NCBI RefSeq assembly: GCF_033659955.1
Contig: NZ_JARUJP010000004.1
Coordinates: 1 to 64,000, forward strand
Length of the DNA stretch: 64,000 nucleotides
From: Clostridium_AM tanneri
Lineage (GTDB): Bacteria > Bacillota > Clostridia > Clostridiales > Clostridiaceae
Direction of reading: 5' to 3'
Position numbers and translations under genes: made by a program. Positions 1-8,243 of this stretch are shown piece by piece (the stretch's first letter is position 1; each line of letters opens with the position of its first letter). The notes below the pieces were generated by a model. The model was not told the origin of the DNA, did not search any database, and saw only the letters and a program-made list of their open reading frames with translations.

Positions 1-60
1 CATTGAGAAGACTCATTAAAGAATTGCTGGTTTATATTATAGATAAGTTTTACTTACCTT

Positions 61-139
61 ACTCTGTTTAATTTTCAAGGATCATTTCGTCTTATCTCGA
101 CTGCTTGTACATCTTATCATCTTTGTTTGCTCTTGTCAA
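61..139 (-). promoter_or_regulatory. rRNA-operon type promoter and leader, reading leftwards
   Basis: On the minus strand a perfect -35 TTGACA (134-139) and a -10 TAAGAT (111-116) are separated by 17 bp. Downstream, at 61-84, the minus strand reads TGATCCTTGAAAATTAAACA followed by GAGT. This resembles the boxA-like leader element found just upstream of 16S rRNA genes in clostridia. The rRNA gene itself would lie left of base 1 and is not in the window. The promoter is seen directly; the rRNA assignment is inferred from the leader element. Confidence 0.72.
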
Positions 140-485
140 CAATATTTTAAATGTTTTTTATCTTTAATTCTTGTTGAAAGATTTTACTATTGACTAGCCG
201 CCTATTTATTTTGTTACCCATCAAGCGACGAAGACTATCTTACCATCTTTAATACTATTTAATATAATAGATTTATACTTTAAGAATAAGTTAAATAACG
301 TATACTCCTTTTTACTTCTAATATCTTTGTAATGATTCTATTGATACACCTGATTCAGTTTATTTATATTACAACTAATGTTAGTTCTATTTTCCCCTTA
401 ACTTTGCCAATAGTTTGAAATTCATCTATAACATTTTCTTAGTTATCTCAGTTGTTATTTGGTTAATTAAAAATATAGAAAAGGA
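140..485. other. Non-coding AT-rich spacer
   Basis: This lies between the rRNA-type promoter and the terminator of the first gene. I see no ORF with a ribosome binding site and no convincing second promoter or structured RNA. It may hold upstream promoter elements for the rRNA operon. Confidence 0.4.
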
Positions 486-521
486 TGTCATAAGGTAGAA
501 AATACTTTCTACCTTGTGACA
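486..521 (-). terminator. Intrinsic terminator overlapping the DUF2809 stop codon
   Basis: A 16-bp stem (486-501 with 506-521, one G-T wobble) closes a 4-nt loop. On the minus strand it is followed by a T-rich run (TCCTTTTC). The TAG stop of the upstream gene (509-511) lies inside the stem. Confidence 0.8.
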
Positions 522-937
522 CCCCTTACCATAGCTAAATATACTAATTCTATAATCATACCTATTCCAACTCCTACAGCATAGGCTATCAAGTCACTCC
601 ATAAAAATCCATATCCCAATACTAATCCGCCTAACGTTGTCTTTCTGATATTGTCTATCCAGTTTGCATGATATAATTGGCTTAATTCAATAAGGTAACA
701 AAAAGATATTGCCATTACTGCAACTGTCTTTGTTGTCTTAGCTCTTAGGATGAAAGCAAAAGCAATAAAAATCACTAATGCCCAGAGGATATCCCCTAAG
801 TATATATTTAAAAATTCCGGTATAAAACTTTTCATTCGTCTTGAGTATAGTCCTAAAAAAACTACAACCATTGTCATAAATCCATATAACACTCTATTAC
901 GTTTATAGATCATCCAAAAATTTCTCCCTAGTATCAT
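509..937 (-). CDS. DUF2809 family membrane protein
   Basis: A 142-residue integral membrane protein with about four hydrophobic segments. It carries the DUF2809 hallmarks: a GLYSRR segment near residue 30, then P-EF and GDILWAL near residues 40-53. The family has no established function; it often lies near VanZ-like or cell-envelope genes. The gene is monocistronic, ends in the terminator at 486-521 and is transcribed toward the rRNA promoter. The family call rests on the SRR...GD-LWA pattern and overall topology. Function remains unknown. Confidence 0.7.
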   Translation of the reverse strand: MILGRNFWMIYKRNRVLYGFMTMVVVFLGLYSRRMKSFIPEFLNIYLGDILWALVIFIAFAFILRAKTTKTVAVMAISFCYLIELSQLYHANWIDNIRKTTLGGLVLGYGFLWSDLIAYAVGVGIGMIIELVYLAMVRGVTR

Positions 938-1012
938 AAAAAATAGGTATTTAGCTAGTTCTAAATCTATTCAAGTTTCTTATATTAATTTTTCTCTAAA
1001 TTCATCAATCTA

Positions 1013-1951
1013 CTATTCCGCAATGCTCTCCCCATTTACCTTCTCTTGTTGGCTAACTTCAGCGGCTCCAGAAGTCTGAACTAAAAATACTCCAACTAGA
1101 ATAACAACAGTTGATACTAATATAGTTATAGATACAGCCTCTTTCAAAATAACTGCCCCTAAAAGCACTGCAACAACAGGATTAACGTAAGCATAAGTGC
1201 TTGCTTTAGATGCTGGCCATTTTTGTAGTATATAGATATAACAGCTGTAACCTACTATAGAGCCAAATAAAACTAAATATAAAAGTGCTCCTACGCCTCT
1301 ACCTGTTAAATGAATTTTAGACAGTTCTCCAAGAAATGTTCCTATAATTGAAAGCCCTATACCGCCTGATAACATTTGAATACCTATATGAGTTACTACT
1401 GACCCAGAAGCCTTAAAACTTTTTGAATAAATAGAACCACTAGACCATAGAATTGCACTTAACATTACAAAAATTACTCCCTTTGCACTAGTTGCACCTG
1501 TACTTAAGTTTGGTAGCACAAGTAATCCAACTCCTACAAATCCCATTAAAATACCGCACCATCCTTTAATATTCATTGACTTACTTCTCGTAAAAAATGT
1601 CTCTATTATAGCTGTATAAAGTGGGCCTGTAGCCACAATAAGAGAAGTCATGCCAGAACTTACCCATTTCTCTCCCCAAACTACTAGACCATTTCCACCT
1701 AGTAATAGAAACATTCCTACTATTGCTATCCTTTTTATATCCACTGTCTTCTTTGGAAACTCTAACCCTTTTAGCTTAGCAAAAGCTAACATAATTGACC
1801 CAGCTACTAAAAATCTTACACCTGCAAAAATTGTAGCAGGCAACTCGCTTACTCCTATACGAATTGCTAGGTATGTAGAACCCCAAAAAATACATACAGC
1901 TAAATATGCTAAAACAACCTTCTTTTCTTCCTTATCTTTATTGCCATTCAA
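1013..1951 (-). CDS. EamA/DMT-family metabolite exporter
   Basis: 312 residues with ten predicted membrane segments in two EamA repeats (about 12-145 and 155-295). The N-terminal FWGSTYLAIR motif is typical of YedA/RhaT-like DMT permeases, and the C-terminal repeat has the usual ASTYAYVNPVVAVLLGA segment. Members export small metabolites or drugs across the cytoplasmic membrane; the substrate cannot be told from sequence. The start is a TTG at 1949-1951 behind a GGAAGGGG stretch. The gene stands alone between a small hypothetical gene upstream and DUF2809 downstream. Confidence 0.85.
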   Translation of the reverse strand: MNGNKDKEEKKVVLAYLAVCIFWGSTYLAIRIGVSELPATIFAGVRFLVAGSIMLAFAKLKGLEFPKKTVDIKRIAIVGMFLLLGGNGLVVWGEKWVSSGMTSLIVATGPLYTAIIETFFTRSKSMNIKGWCGILMGFVGVGLLVLPNLSTGATSAKGVIFVMLSAILWSSGSIYSKSFKASGSVVTHIGIQMLSGGIGLSIIGTFLGELSKIHLTGRGVGALLYLVLFGSIVGYSCYIYILQKWPASKASTYAYVNPVVAVLLGAVILKEAVSITILVSTVVILVGVFLVQTSGAAEVSQQEKVNGESIAE

Positions 1952-2051
1952 TCTTATTCAACCCCTTCCTCTAACAATTATAATGCTTATTAAAAATTAT
2001 TCAACTATTCGTAGAAAACAATAGTTTTTCAACTGCAAAGGCTCCACTAAC

Positions 2052-2360
2052 CTACTTCCAGTTATAAGGCTCAAGGCCTGCCTTGATAATTGAGTTATTA
2101 TACTTCTCAATCTTACTTTCAAAGTATTTCCTAACCTCGTTAACAGTTATTCCTATGCCTCTGTCTTCAATGTCTAGATAAGCACATGCAACAATAAATT
2201 CTTTTTCTGATTTGCTAGGCTTTCTTTCTCTTTCTAGCACAAATTTAATATAGCTATCTCTAAGTAAGCTAGATATCCATATTTGTTCTTTTTGTTTCAA
2301 TTGACACCACTTTCTACCAACTTGCTCCTGCTTTTTTTCTTTACTATTATTATTTCTCAT
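2052..2360 (-). CDS. Hypothetical small protein
   Basis: 102 residues, highly charged, with a Lys/Glu-rich N-terminus and no membrane segment or signal peptide. I do not recognise a family. A GGAGATAAG ribosome binding site precedes the ATG by a sensible distance, which supports translation. The middle (WISSLLRDSYIKFVLERERK) and the end (NEVRKYFESKIEKYNN) look helical. The same-strand DMT exporter begins about 100 bp downstream, so the two could share a transcript. Confidence 0.55.
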   Translation of the reverse strand: MRNNNSKEKKQEQVGRKWCQLKQKEQIWISSLLRDSYIKFVLERERKPSKSEKEFIVACAYLDIEDRGIGITVNEVRKYFESKIEKYNNSIIKAGLEPYNWK

Positions 2361-2643
2361 TAGCTTAACTTATCTCCTTAATATTAATCTTTACCTATTC
2401 ATCAGTAAAAGATTATATCATAGAATTTTTGTAAATTTAAGCTTGACAGATAGAATATTTTCTTCATTTAAAAGTAAGTTTTTCATGTATATTTTTGTTA
2501 TCAAATAACTTCTAACCTTTACTTTAAACCTAAAAATAGTAGCATATATTGAATAAATATGTAATTTCTGGTACGATGTAACTATTGGAAAATTCAGTAA
2601 TATTTTCATTCACATGTAGTCACATTTGTTAGGAGTGAACAAG

Positions 2644-4506
2644 GTGGAAAAATCTATTAGAGCAAAAATACTAATTTTAATCTTCATTACATTAATTCCT
2701 TTATCAATTTTAGAATTTGTAAAAATTCAAAGTAACTATCGTAACAGAATTGAAGCTGAGTTAGTAGCTAGCCAGGATTTTGCTGAAGCTATAAGAAATT
2801 CTTTTCTGGTCTTTCTTAATAAGACATGGACAAGCCAATATGCTATAGGAGCAGCCATAACTTCAAACCCTCATTGGAATGAAAAGGATATTAGCTCCTA
2901 TCTAAAAAAAATTCTCCAAGAGGATGAAACAAATATCGGATATTCTTGGCTAAGTCCTTCTGGAAAGGTTATTGCAACAACTAACGATCAATTAAAAGGA
3001 AAAAGCATTTTAGATAGTGATTACACAGATAAAATATCAAAGGGCAGAGATGAAATAATATGTAATATAACTCCTAGTTATGATAACAAAAAAATAATAT
3101 TACATGTTGTAAGAGCCATTAGAGTTAATAACCAGCTAATGGGTATTGTTGTTACTGGACTAGACATTAATAAATTAGATAAAATTTTTCCTTCACATAG
3201 ACTAGCAAAGGAAAGCACTTTTGGCATTGTTGATAGTAATGCCAGGATTGTGTATCGTAGCGATGGCAAGAATACTCCCTTTTCCCAAAGAGTAGTTCCA
3301 GAAGACTCTCCCTCTAGAAAAGCTCTAAAGGGCGAAATTATTAGGACTTACTCCATGTACCATGGCTTTGATGATTTAGAAAGAATGGCAATAGGTTACC
3401 CTATTAAAGAAATAGGATGGAGCTGTTTTGTAAGTAGTTCTGTACCAGAGCTGTTATCAAAAGAAAGAGCACTAGTAAAAAATAATCTTATAATATTTAT
3501 ATGTATATATATAATTTCATTTATTATAGCAATTGCTTTCTGTAATAACTTTATTAAAAGGATAAGAAAATTAAGGGATTCTGCTAATGAAATAATAAAG
3601 GGTAATCTAAACGTTAATGTAAGCGGATTAGAAAAAGATGAATTAGGAGAAGTCGGTGAAGCCTTTAACACAATGGCGGAGTGTTTACATAAGCGGGCCA
3701 AGGAAGTAGAGGAATATAACAACCTAAAAGCACAGTTTTTCTCAACTATGTCTCATGAACTAAGAACACCTTTAAATATTATATTAGGCTGTATTCAGCT
3801 TCTTGAAAAGTTAGAACCTTCCAATGAAATTTTCAATAAATTATACTATAAGTACATAAAAATGCAAAAACAAAACAGCTATAGACTGTTGAGACTTATT
3901 AATAACTTAATAGATATTAATAAAGCAGAGTCTAATTACATTAAAATCAAGCTAGAAAATAATAACATCATTAAGGTTATTGAGGATATAACATTATCTG
4001 TGGTTGAGTATACTAATTTAAGCAATATTGATATTATATTTGATACCGAAATAGAAGAAAAGATAATGGCTTTCGATTCTGATATGATGGAAAGAATTAT
4101 GCTAAATCTACTTTCCAATGCAATTAAATTTAGCCCTCAGGGAGGAATCATAGAAGTAAATATCCTGGATAGAAAAGAAAAAATTATAGTTTCAGTTAAA
4201 GATTCTGGAATAGGTATACCTGAAGATAAACTCCAAATGATATTTGATAGATATGGTCAAGTAGATAGTTCTCTAAGTAGAAAGACTGAGGGTTCAGGCA
4301 TTGGACTATCCTTGGTTAAACACTTAGTGGAGCTTCACGAAGGTAAAATTTATGTAAAAAGTCAGCTAGAAAAAGGAAGCCAATTTATATTTGAGTTACC
4401 TGTAAAACTGATAGATGAGAACGGCCCTATAGATAACATAAAAACCCTAACTAGAGTTGAAAGAGTTCCCGTAGAGTTTTCAGATATTTATACTGAGACA
4501 TCATAG
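2644..4506 (+). CDS. Cache-HAMP sensor histidine kinase (orphan)
   Basis: A 620-residue membrane sensor kinase. In order: TM1 near residues 7-25, an extracellular Cache-like sensor of about 250 residues, TM2 near 280-300, HAMP to about 352, HisKA with phospho-acceptor His371 (SHELRTPLN), and HATPase_c with N box (LNLLSNAIKFSP, about 487), DSGIGIP and GSGIGLSLV. I chose the GTG at 2644 because AGGAG lies 8 bp upstream; an in-frame TTG at 2626 lacks such a site. No response regulator gene is adjacent, so its partner must be encoded elsewhere. The ligand is unknown. Confidence 0.9.
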   Translation: MEKSIRAKILILIFITLIPLSILEFVKIQSNYRNRIEAELVASQDFAEAIRNSFLVFLNKTWTSQYAIGAAITSNPHWNEKDISSYLKKILQEDETNIGYSWLSPSGKVIATTNDQLKGKSILDSDYTDKISKGRDEIICNITPSYDNKKIILHVVRAIRVNNQLMGIVVTGLDINKLDKIFPSHRLAKESTFGIVDSNARIVYRSDGKNTPFSQRVVPEDSPSRKALKGEIIRTYSMYHGFDDLERMAIGYPIKEIGWSCFVSSSVPELLSKERALVKNNLIIFICIYIISFIIAIAFCNNFIKRIRKLRDSANEIIKGNLNVNVSGLEKDELGEVGEAFNTMAECLHKRAKEVEEYNNLKAQFFSTMSHELRTPLNIILGCIQLLEKLEPSNEIFNKLYYKYIKMQKQNSYRLLRLINNLIDINKAESNYIKIKLENNNIIKVIEDITLSVVEYTNLSNIDIIFDTEIEEKIMAFDSDMMERIMLNLLSNAIKFSPQGGIIEVNILDRKEKIIVSVKDSGIGIPEDKLQMIFDRYGQVDSSLSRKTEGSGIGLSLVKHLVELHEGKIYVKSQLEKGSQFIFELPVKLIDENGPIDNIKTLTRVERVPVEFSDIYTETS

Positions 4507-4515
4507 CACATTTGT

Positions 4516-4577
4516 ATAAATCAATAGGGAGACAGAGTAATCAGTGCCTAAGTTACCCTGTCTTCCTATTGATTTAT
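4516..4577. terminator. Long hairpin between convergent genes
   Basis: A long, nearly continuous stem (ATAAATCAATAGG at 4516-4528 paired with its complement ending at 4577, plus inner AGACAG/CTGTCT and GTAA/TTAC) sits between the kinase and the convergent rhodanese gene. T-tracts are weak on both sides, but the location suits a bidirectional terminator. Confidence 0.6.
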
Positions 4578-4602
4578 GTAGATATAATTTAATTATTAAA
4601 AG

Positions 4603-5154
4603 TTATTTTTCCTCTGAATATTTTGCGTCTCTCCAGCCAACTATTCCACCTGGATATCTGTATACATTTTTATAACCTAACTCCTTAGCTATTTTAGCTC
4701 CTACATCACTTCTTTCACAGGAAACAAACCCACAGTATACAACAATTGCTTTATTCTTATCACTTGGTAATAGTTTAACAAAGGCTTCCTTTTGTTCCGG
4801 TGTTACATCCTTTATTCCCGTCTTCGGCAATTCTGCGTTAACAGCTCCAGGAATATGCCCTCCTTTAAAATTAGAGACAGGCATTGTATCAATAATAGTC
4901 ATTTCCTTCTTGCTATCAATCCATCCTTTTAACTCTTCTGTACCTACAATTGCGTACTTGCCTTCTTCTGAGGTTTTTACAAGTCTTATTGCTGCCTTTT
5001 CAATATTCACCTCATTACCATCTACTGCTGTACCTGCTTTTTTTGTAGTTGTGGATGTTTGAACTGTTTGTTGTCCACTACTTGATGAACAACCTGCAAA
5101 AACGCCTACCGATAGTACCATAGTTATAAGCAAAATCAAACCCTTCTTCTTCAT
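4603..5154 (-). CDS. Rhodanese-domain lipoprotein
   Basis: 183 residues. A lipoprotein signal peptide ends in the lipobox FAGC at about residues 18-21, then a Ser/Thr-rich linker leads to one rhodanese domain (about 65-180). The catalytic loop is YCGFVSCERS with candidate active Cys141 and a second Cys146. The loop is longer than the classical CxxxxR loop and recalls the seven-residue loop of Cdc25-type domains. It should sit on the outer face of the membrane and handle sulfane sulfur or a related thiol reaction. A second secreted rhodanese lies at 37645-39027. Confidence 0.85.
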   Translation of the reverse strand: MKKKGLILLITMVLSVGVFAGCSSSSGQQTVQTSTTTKKAGTAVDGNEVNIEKAAIRLVKTSEEGKYAIVGTEELKGWIDSKKEMTIIDTMPVSNFKGGHIPGAVNAELPKTGIKDVTPEQKEAFVKLLPSDKNKAIVVYCGFVSCERSDVGAKIAKELGYKNVYRYPGGIVGWRDAKYSEEK

Positions 5155-5420
5155 AATAATTCCCCCATTTGCTTTTTTATTGATCTCTTATGTAAAACAT
5201 AGTTGCCTGTATTATTAATTAATAAACCATCTTGATTGTAACAAAGCATAAAAAGCATTTAAATAATTATTAATAATTAAAATCATAAAAATTCTCCCTA
5301 TTATAAATTGCTATTTGATAAAATGCTCATAATCATTACTCTTAAAAATCATATATAATTTTAGTAAAGTTGTAACATAATATAATAGATTAAACCCTTA
5401 CATATAAAGGAGACTATAAT

Positions 5421-6281
5421 ATGGGTGAAAGGTTTGTTTTTAAATACAAAGTAACTGACTTGTTTTTTATAATAATAGGTACAATTATAAGCTCAATAGG
5501 AATAAATATGTTTATTATTCATGCCAAACTCTTAAGTGGAGGCGTCACCGGAATAGCGTTAATTTTTCACTACTTGTTCAAAATTCAAGTAGGATATGTT
5601 ATTCTCCTAATGAACATTCCCTTATTTATCTTAAGCTTTATAAAACTAAGCAAAAGATTTACTTTGTACTCCCTGGTAGGCACTCTATCTCTATCTCTTT
5701 CATTGATAATAACTCACCCAACTTCTAATATGTTAAATATTGATGACAACTTACTTTACTGCTTATACGGAGGAGTAATTAATGGAATTGGTTTTGGATT
5801 AGTGTTTGTTCATAATGGTTCTACAGGAGGTTTTGATATAGTAACTATGTTAATTAGAAAAAAACATTCTAACTTTAACATAGGAAAAATATCTTTCCTT
5901 ATTAATTTAGTAATAGTCTCTATAAGTGCCTTTATATTTGGGCTATCTAACGCTTTATATACACTAATAGCAATGTACACAACTTCTTTTGTAGTTGATA
6001 ACATGGTAAGAGGTTTTAATAAAAGTAAATCCGTTTTTATTATTACTGAGAAACAGGAGGAAATTGCGGATGCTATATTAGAAAGTCTCCATAGAGGGGT
6101 TACATATTTTTATGGAGAAGGTGCTTATACTAAAGAACATAAAAAAATACTATATTGCATAGTACCCTTCTCTCAATTGCCAAAACTGAAACAAATAGTT
6201 ACTGCCTTAGATGAGAAAGCCTTCTTAACTATTTCTGATGCATCAGAGGTTCAAGGAAAAGGGTTTAAAAACACATTATAA
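5421..6281 (+). CDS. YitT-family membrane protein (DUF161 plus DUF2179)
   Basis: 286 residues. Five or six membrane segments occupy about residues 10-190 and include the conserved GGVTGIAL and NGSTGGFDIV motifs of YitT/DUF161. A soluble DUF2179 domain follows at about 205-280, with the typical RGVTYFYGEGAYTKEHKKIL stretch. The biochemical function of the family is not settled. AGGAG precedes the ATG at good spacing. The 265-bp divergent gap to the rhodanese gene carries its promoter; I see no structured RNA there. Confidence 0.9.
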   Translation: MGERFVFKYKVTDLFFIIIGTIISSIGINMFIIHAKLLSGGVTGIALIFHYLFKIQVGYVILLMNIPLFILSFIKLSKRFTLYSLVGTLSLSLSLIITHPTSNMLNIDDNLLYCLYGGVINGIGFGLVFVHNGSTGGFDIVTMLIRKKHSNFNIGKISFLINLVIVSISAFIFGLSNALYTLIAMYTTSFVVDNMVRGFNKSKSVFIITEKQEEIADAILESLHRGVTYFYGEGAYTKEHKKILYCIVPFSQLPKLKQIVTALDEKAFLTISDASEVQGKGFKNTL

Positions 6282-6434
6282 ACCTTCTCTTGTAGCTAAC
6301 TATAATCTTAACTTGGAAACCAAAAAGTAACTTATTGACATCTATTATAAAAGACTGTAAGCTTAATGTAGTTAATTCTGCGACCTTTTACATATAATTA
6401 ATAGAAGAATATTATATCATTAATTAATAATGCT

Positions 6435-6461
6435 AAAATCATGGTACATCCATGATTTTTT
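6435..6461 (+). terminator. Intrinsic terminator in the ABC exporter leader
   Basis: A perfect 10-bp stem (6435-6444 with 6450-6459), a 5-nt loop and a run of T residues (6456-6461). It ends only 40 bp before the start codon of the first exporter gene. There is little room for a promoter between it and that gene, so it may act as a leader attenuator as well as ending the YitT-family gene. Confidence 0.75.
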
Positions 6462-6500
6462 AATTGTAAAAAGTTGCCTTAGGGAAGGGGGATACTAATA

Positions 6501-8243
6501 ATGAAAGAGACCTTTAAATATGTATGGAAGCATAAGCTAATGCTTGCAATACCTTCTATAGCTATGACAGCAGCAATATTTATAGATATGCTGAATCCTT
6601 ATTTACAAAAATTAGTAACAGATAGGGTTTTTATAGGAGGAGAGCAAAGTTTACTATGGCCAATACTCTGGGGCTTTATTGCAGTTACCCTTAGCAGAGC
6701 CGTACTGGGTTACGCTAAAGAATACCTATTTGATGTACTGTCAACAAAGGTTAGTATTGATATAAAAAAAGATTTATTTAACCATATTCAAAGTCTACCC
6801 TTTAGTTATTTCGATAACATGAATACAGGAGAGCTTATGTCCAGAATAGGTGAGGATGTAGACAACATCTGGAGAAGTGTTTCCTTTGGAGTAAGATTAT
6901 TTATTGAAAATATTATTTACTTTGTAACCGCTTCAGCAATACTATTTTACTTAGACTGGAAGCTTACCCTTGCCTGTCTAGTAGGAATGCCTCCTATAGC
7001 CTATTTAGCTCTGCAGTTTGAAAAGAAAATTGGAGAATCTTATGGAAAATTAAGCGATCAGGGGGTAGCCCTTAACACCGCTGCTCAAGAAAATATTGCA
7101 GGAGTTAGACTGGTTAAGGCCTTTGCAAGAGAAAAACATGAAATTTTAAAGTTTCTTAAACTTAATGAGGAAAACTATAACCTTAATATGGAGCAAAACA
7201 AGATAATGGCAACCTACTTTCCTCCTATTGAGTTCTTAACTAATATTTCTATGGTATTTTTAGTAGTACTAGGAGGAGTATTTGTAATGGACAACTCTAT
7301 GTCTATAGGCACCTTAGTAGCCTTCAGCGGCTATATATGGATGTTGATTTGGCCTATGAGAATGCTTGGATGGCTTACTAATTTAATAGCACAGTCTAAT
7401 GCCTCTGCTAAGAAGATACTGAATATCATGAATGTGCAACCTCAAATTAGGGATAGTGAAGATCCTATAAGGCTTCCTCATATGAAAGGAACTATAGAAT
7501 TTAAAAATGTTTTCTTTAAATACAAGGAAGATTATGTGTTAAAAAATGTAACCATGAAGATTGAGGCAGGCAGCACTGTTGCCATAATGGGAACTACAGG
7601 CTCCGGTAAGTCTTCAATTATTAACCTTATTGGACGATACTATGATGCAGCAGAAGGTGAAATCCTGATAGATGGCTACAACGTTAAAGACATATCTCTT
7701 AAAGACTTAAGAAGCAAAATGGCTGTAGTTCCTCAAGATACTTTTCTGTTCTCCGACAGTATTGAAGAAAACATCCGTTTTGGCAAGGCAGATGCTTCTT
7801 TAGAGGAAATAAGCGAGAGCTGTAGATTAGCTTGCGCTGATGAATTTATCCAGGAACTAGAGGATAAATACCACACAGTAATTGGCGAAAGGGGTATCGG
7901 TCTTTCCGGTGGTCAAAAACAAAGACTTTCTATTGCCAGAGCACTTATAAAAGATTCCAGCATTTTAATTCTTGATGATTCTACCTCTGCACTGGATATG
8001 GAAACAGAATACCAGCTTTTAAAGAATTTAAATGAAAGACATAAAAAGGCTACAACCTTTATAATAGCACATAGAATTTCAGCAGTTAAAAATGCAGACC
8101 AGATATTTTATGTGGAAGATGGACAAATTGTAGAAAGTGGAACTCATGAAGAACTTCTTTTGAAAAAGGGCAAATATTACGAAATATACTGTGAACAATT
8201 TAAAGATTTTGATACTTTAGCTTCTGCTAAGGAGGTGGGATAA
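6501..8243 (+). CDS. Heterodimeric ABC multidrug exporter, degenerate-site subunit (BmrC-like)
   Basis: 580 residues: a six-helix transmembrane domain (about 1-310) fused to a nucleotide-binding domain. Walker A is GTTGSGKSS (about 360-368) and the signature is LSGGQ. Walker B reads ILILDDS, with Asp493 in place of the catalytic Glu. That Asp marks the degenerate half-site typical of heterodimeric exporters such as BmrC/BmrD of Bacillus. The length matches BmrC (about 585). An AAGGGGG site precedes the ATG. The stop overlaps the next start (TAATG), so the subunits are probably translationally coupled. Substrate range is not predictable. Confidence 0.92.
   Translation: MKETFKYVWKHKLMLAIPSIAMTAAIFIDMLNPYLQKLVTDRVFIGGEQSLLWPILWGFIAVTLSRAVLGYAKEYLFDVLSTKVSIDIKKDLFNHIQSLPFSYFDNMNTGELMSRIGEDVDNIWRSVSFGVRLFIENIIYFVTASAILFYLDWKLTLACLVGMPPIAYLALQFEKKIGESYGKLSDQGVALNTAAQENIAGVRLVKAFAREKHEILKFLKLNEENYNLNMEQNKIMATYFPPIEFLTNISMVFLVVLGGVFVMDNSMSIGTLVAFSGYIWMLIWPMRMLGWLTNLIAQSNASAKKILNIMNVQPQIRDSEDPIRLPHMKGTIEFKNVFFKYKEDYVLKNVTMKIEAGSTVAIMGTTGSGKSSIINLIGRYYDAAEGEILIDGYNVKDISLKDLRSKMAVVPQDTFLFSDSIEENIRFGKADASLEEISESCRLACADEFIQELEDKYHTVIGERGIGLSGGQKQRLSIARALIKDSSILILDDSTSALDMETEYQLLKNLNERHKKATTFIIAHRISAVKNADQIFYVEDGQIVESGTHEELLLKKGKYYEIYCEQFKDFDTLASAKEVG

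Noticed and set aside
2418..2609. 63-residue minus-strand ORF
   Set aside because: No ribosome binding site and low-complexity AT-driven composition. It sits in the leader region of the divergent kinase.
6301..6434. BmrB-like leader peptide upstream of the ABC exporter
   Set aside because: The candidate ATG is followed at once by TAG, and no other ORF with a ribosome binding site precedes the hairpin.
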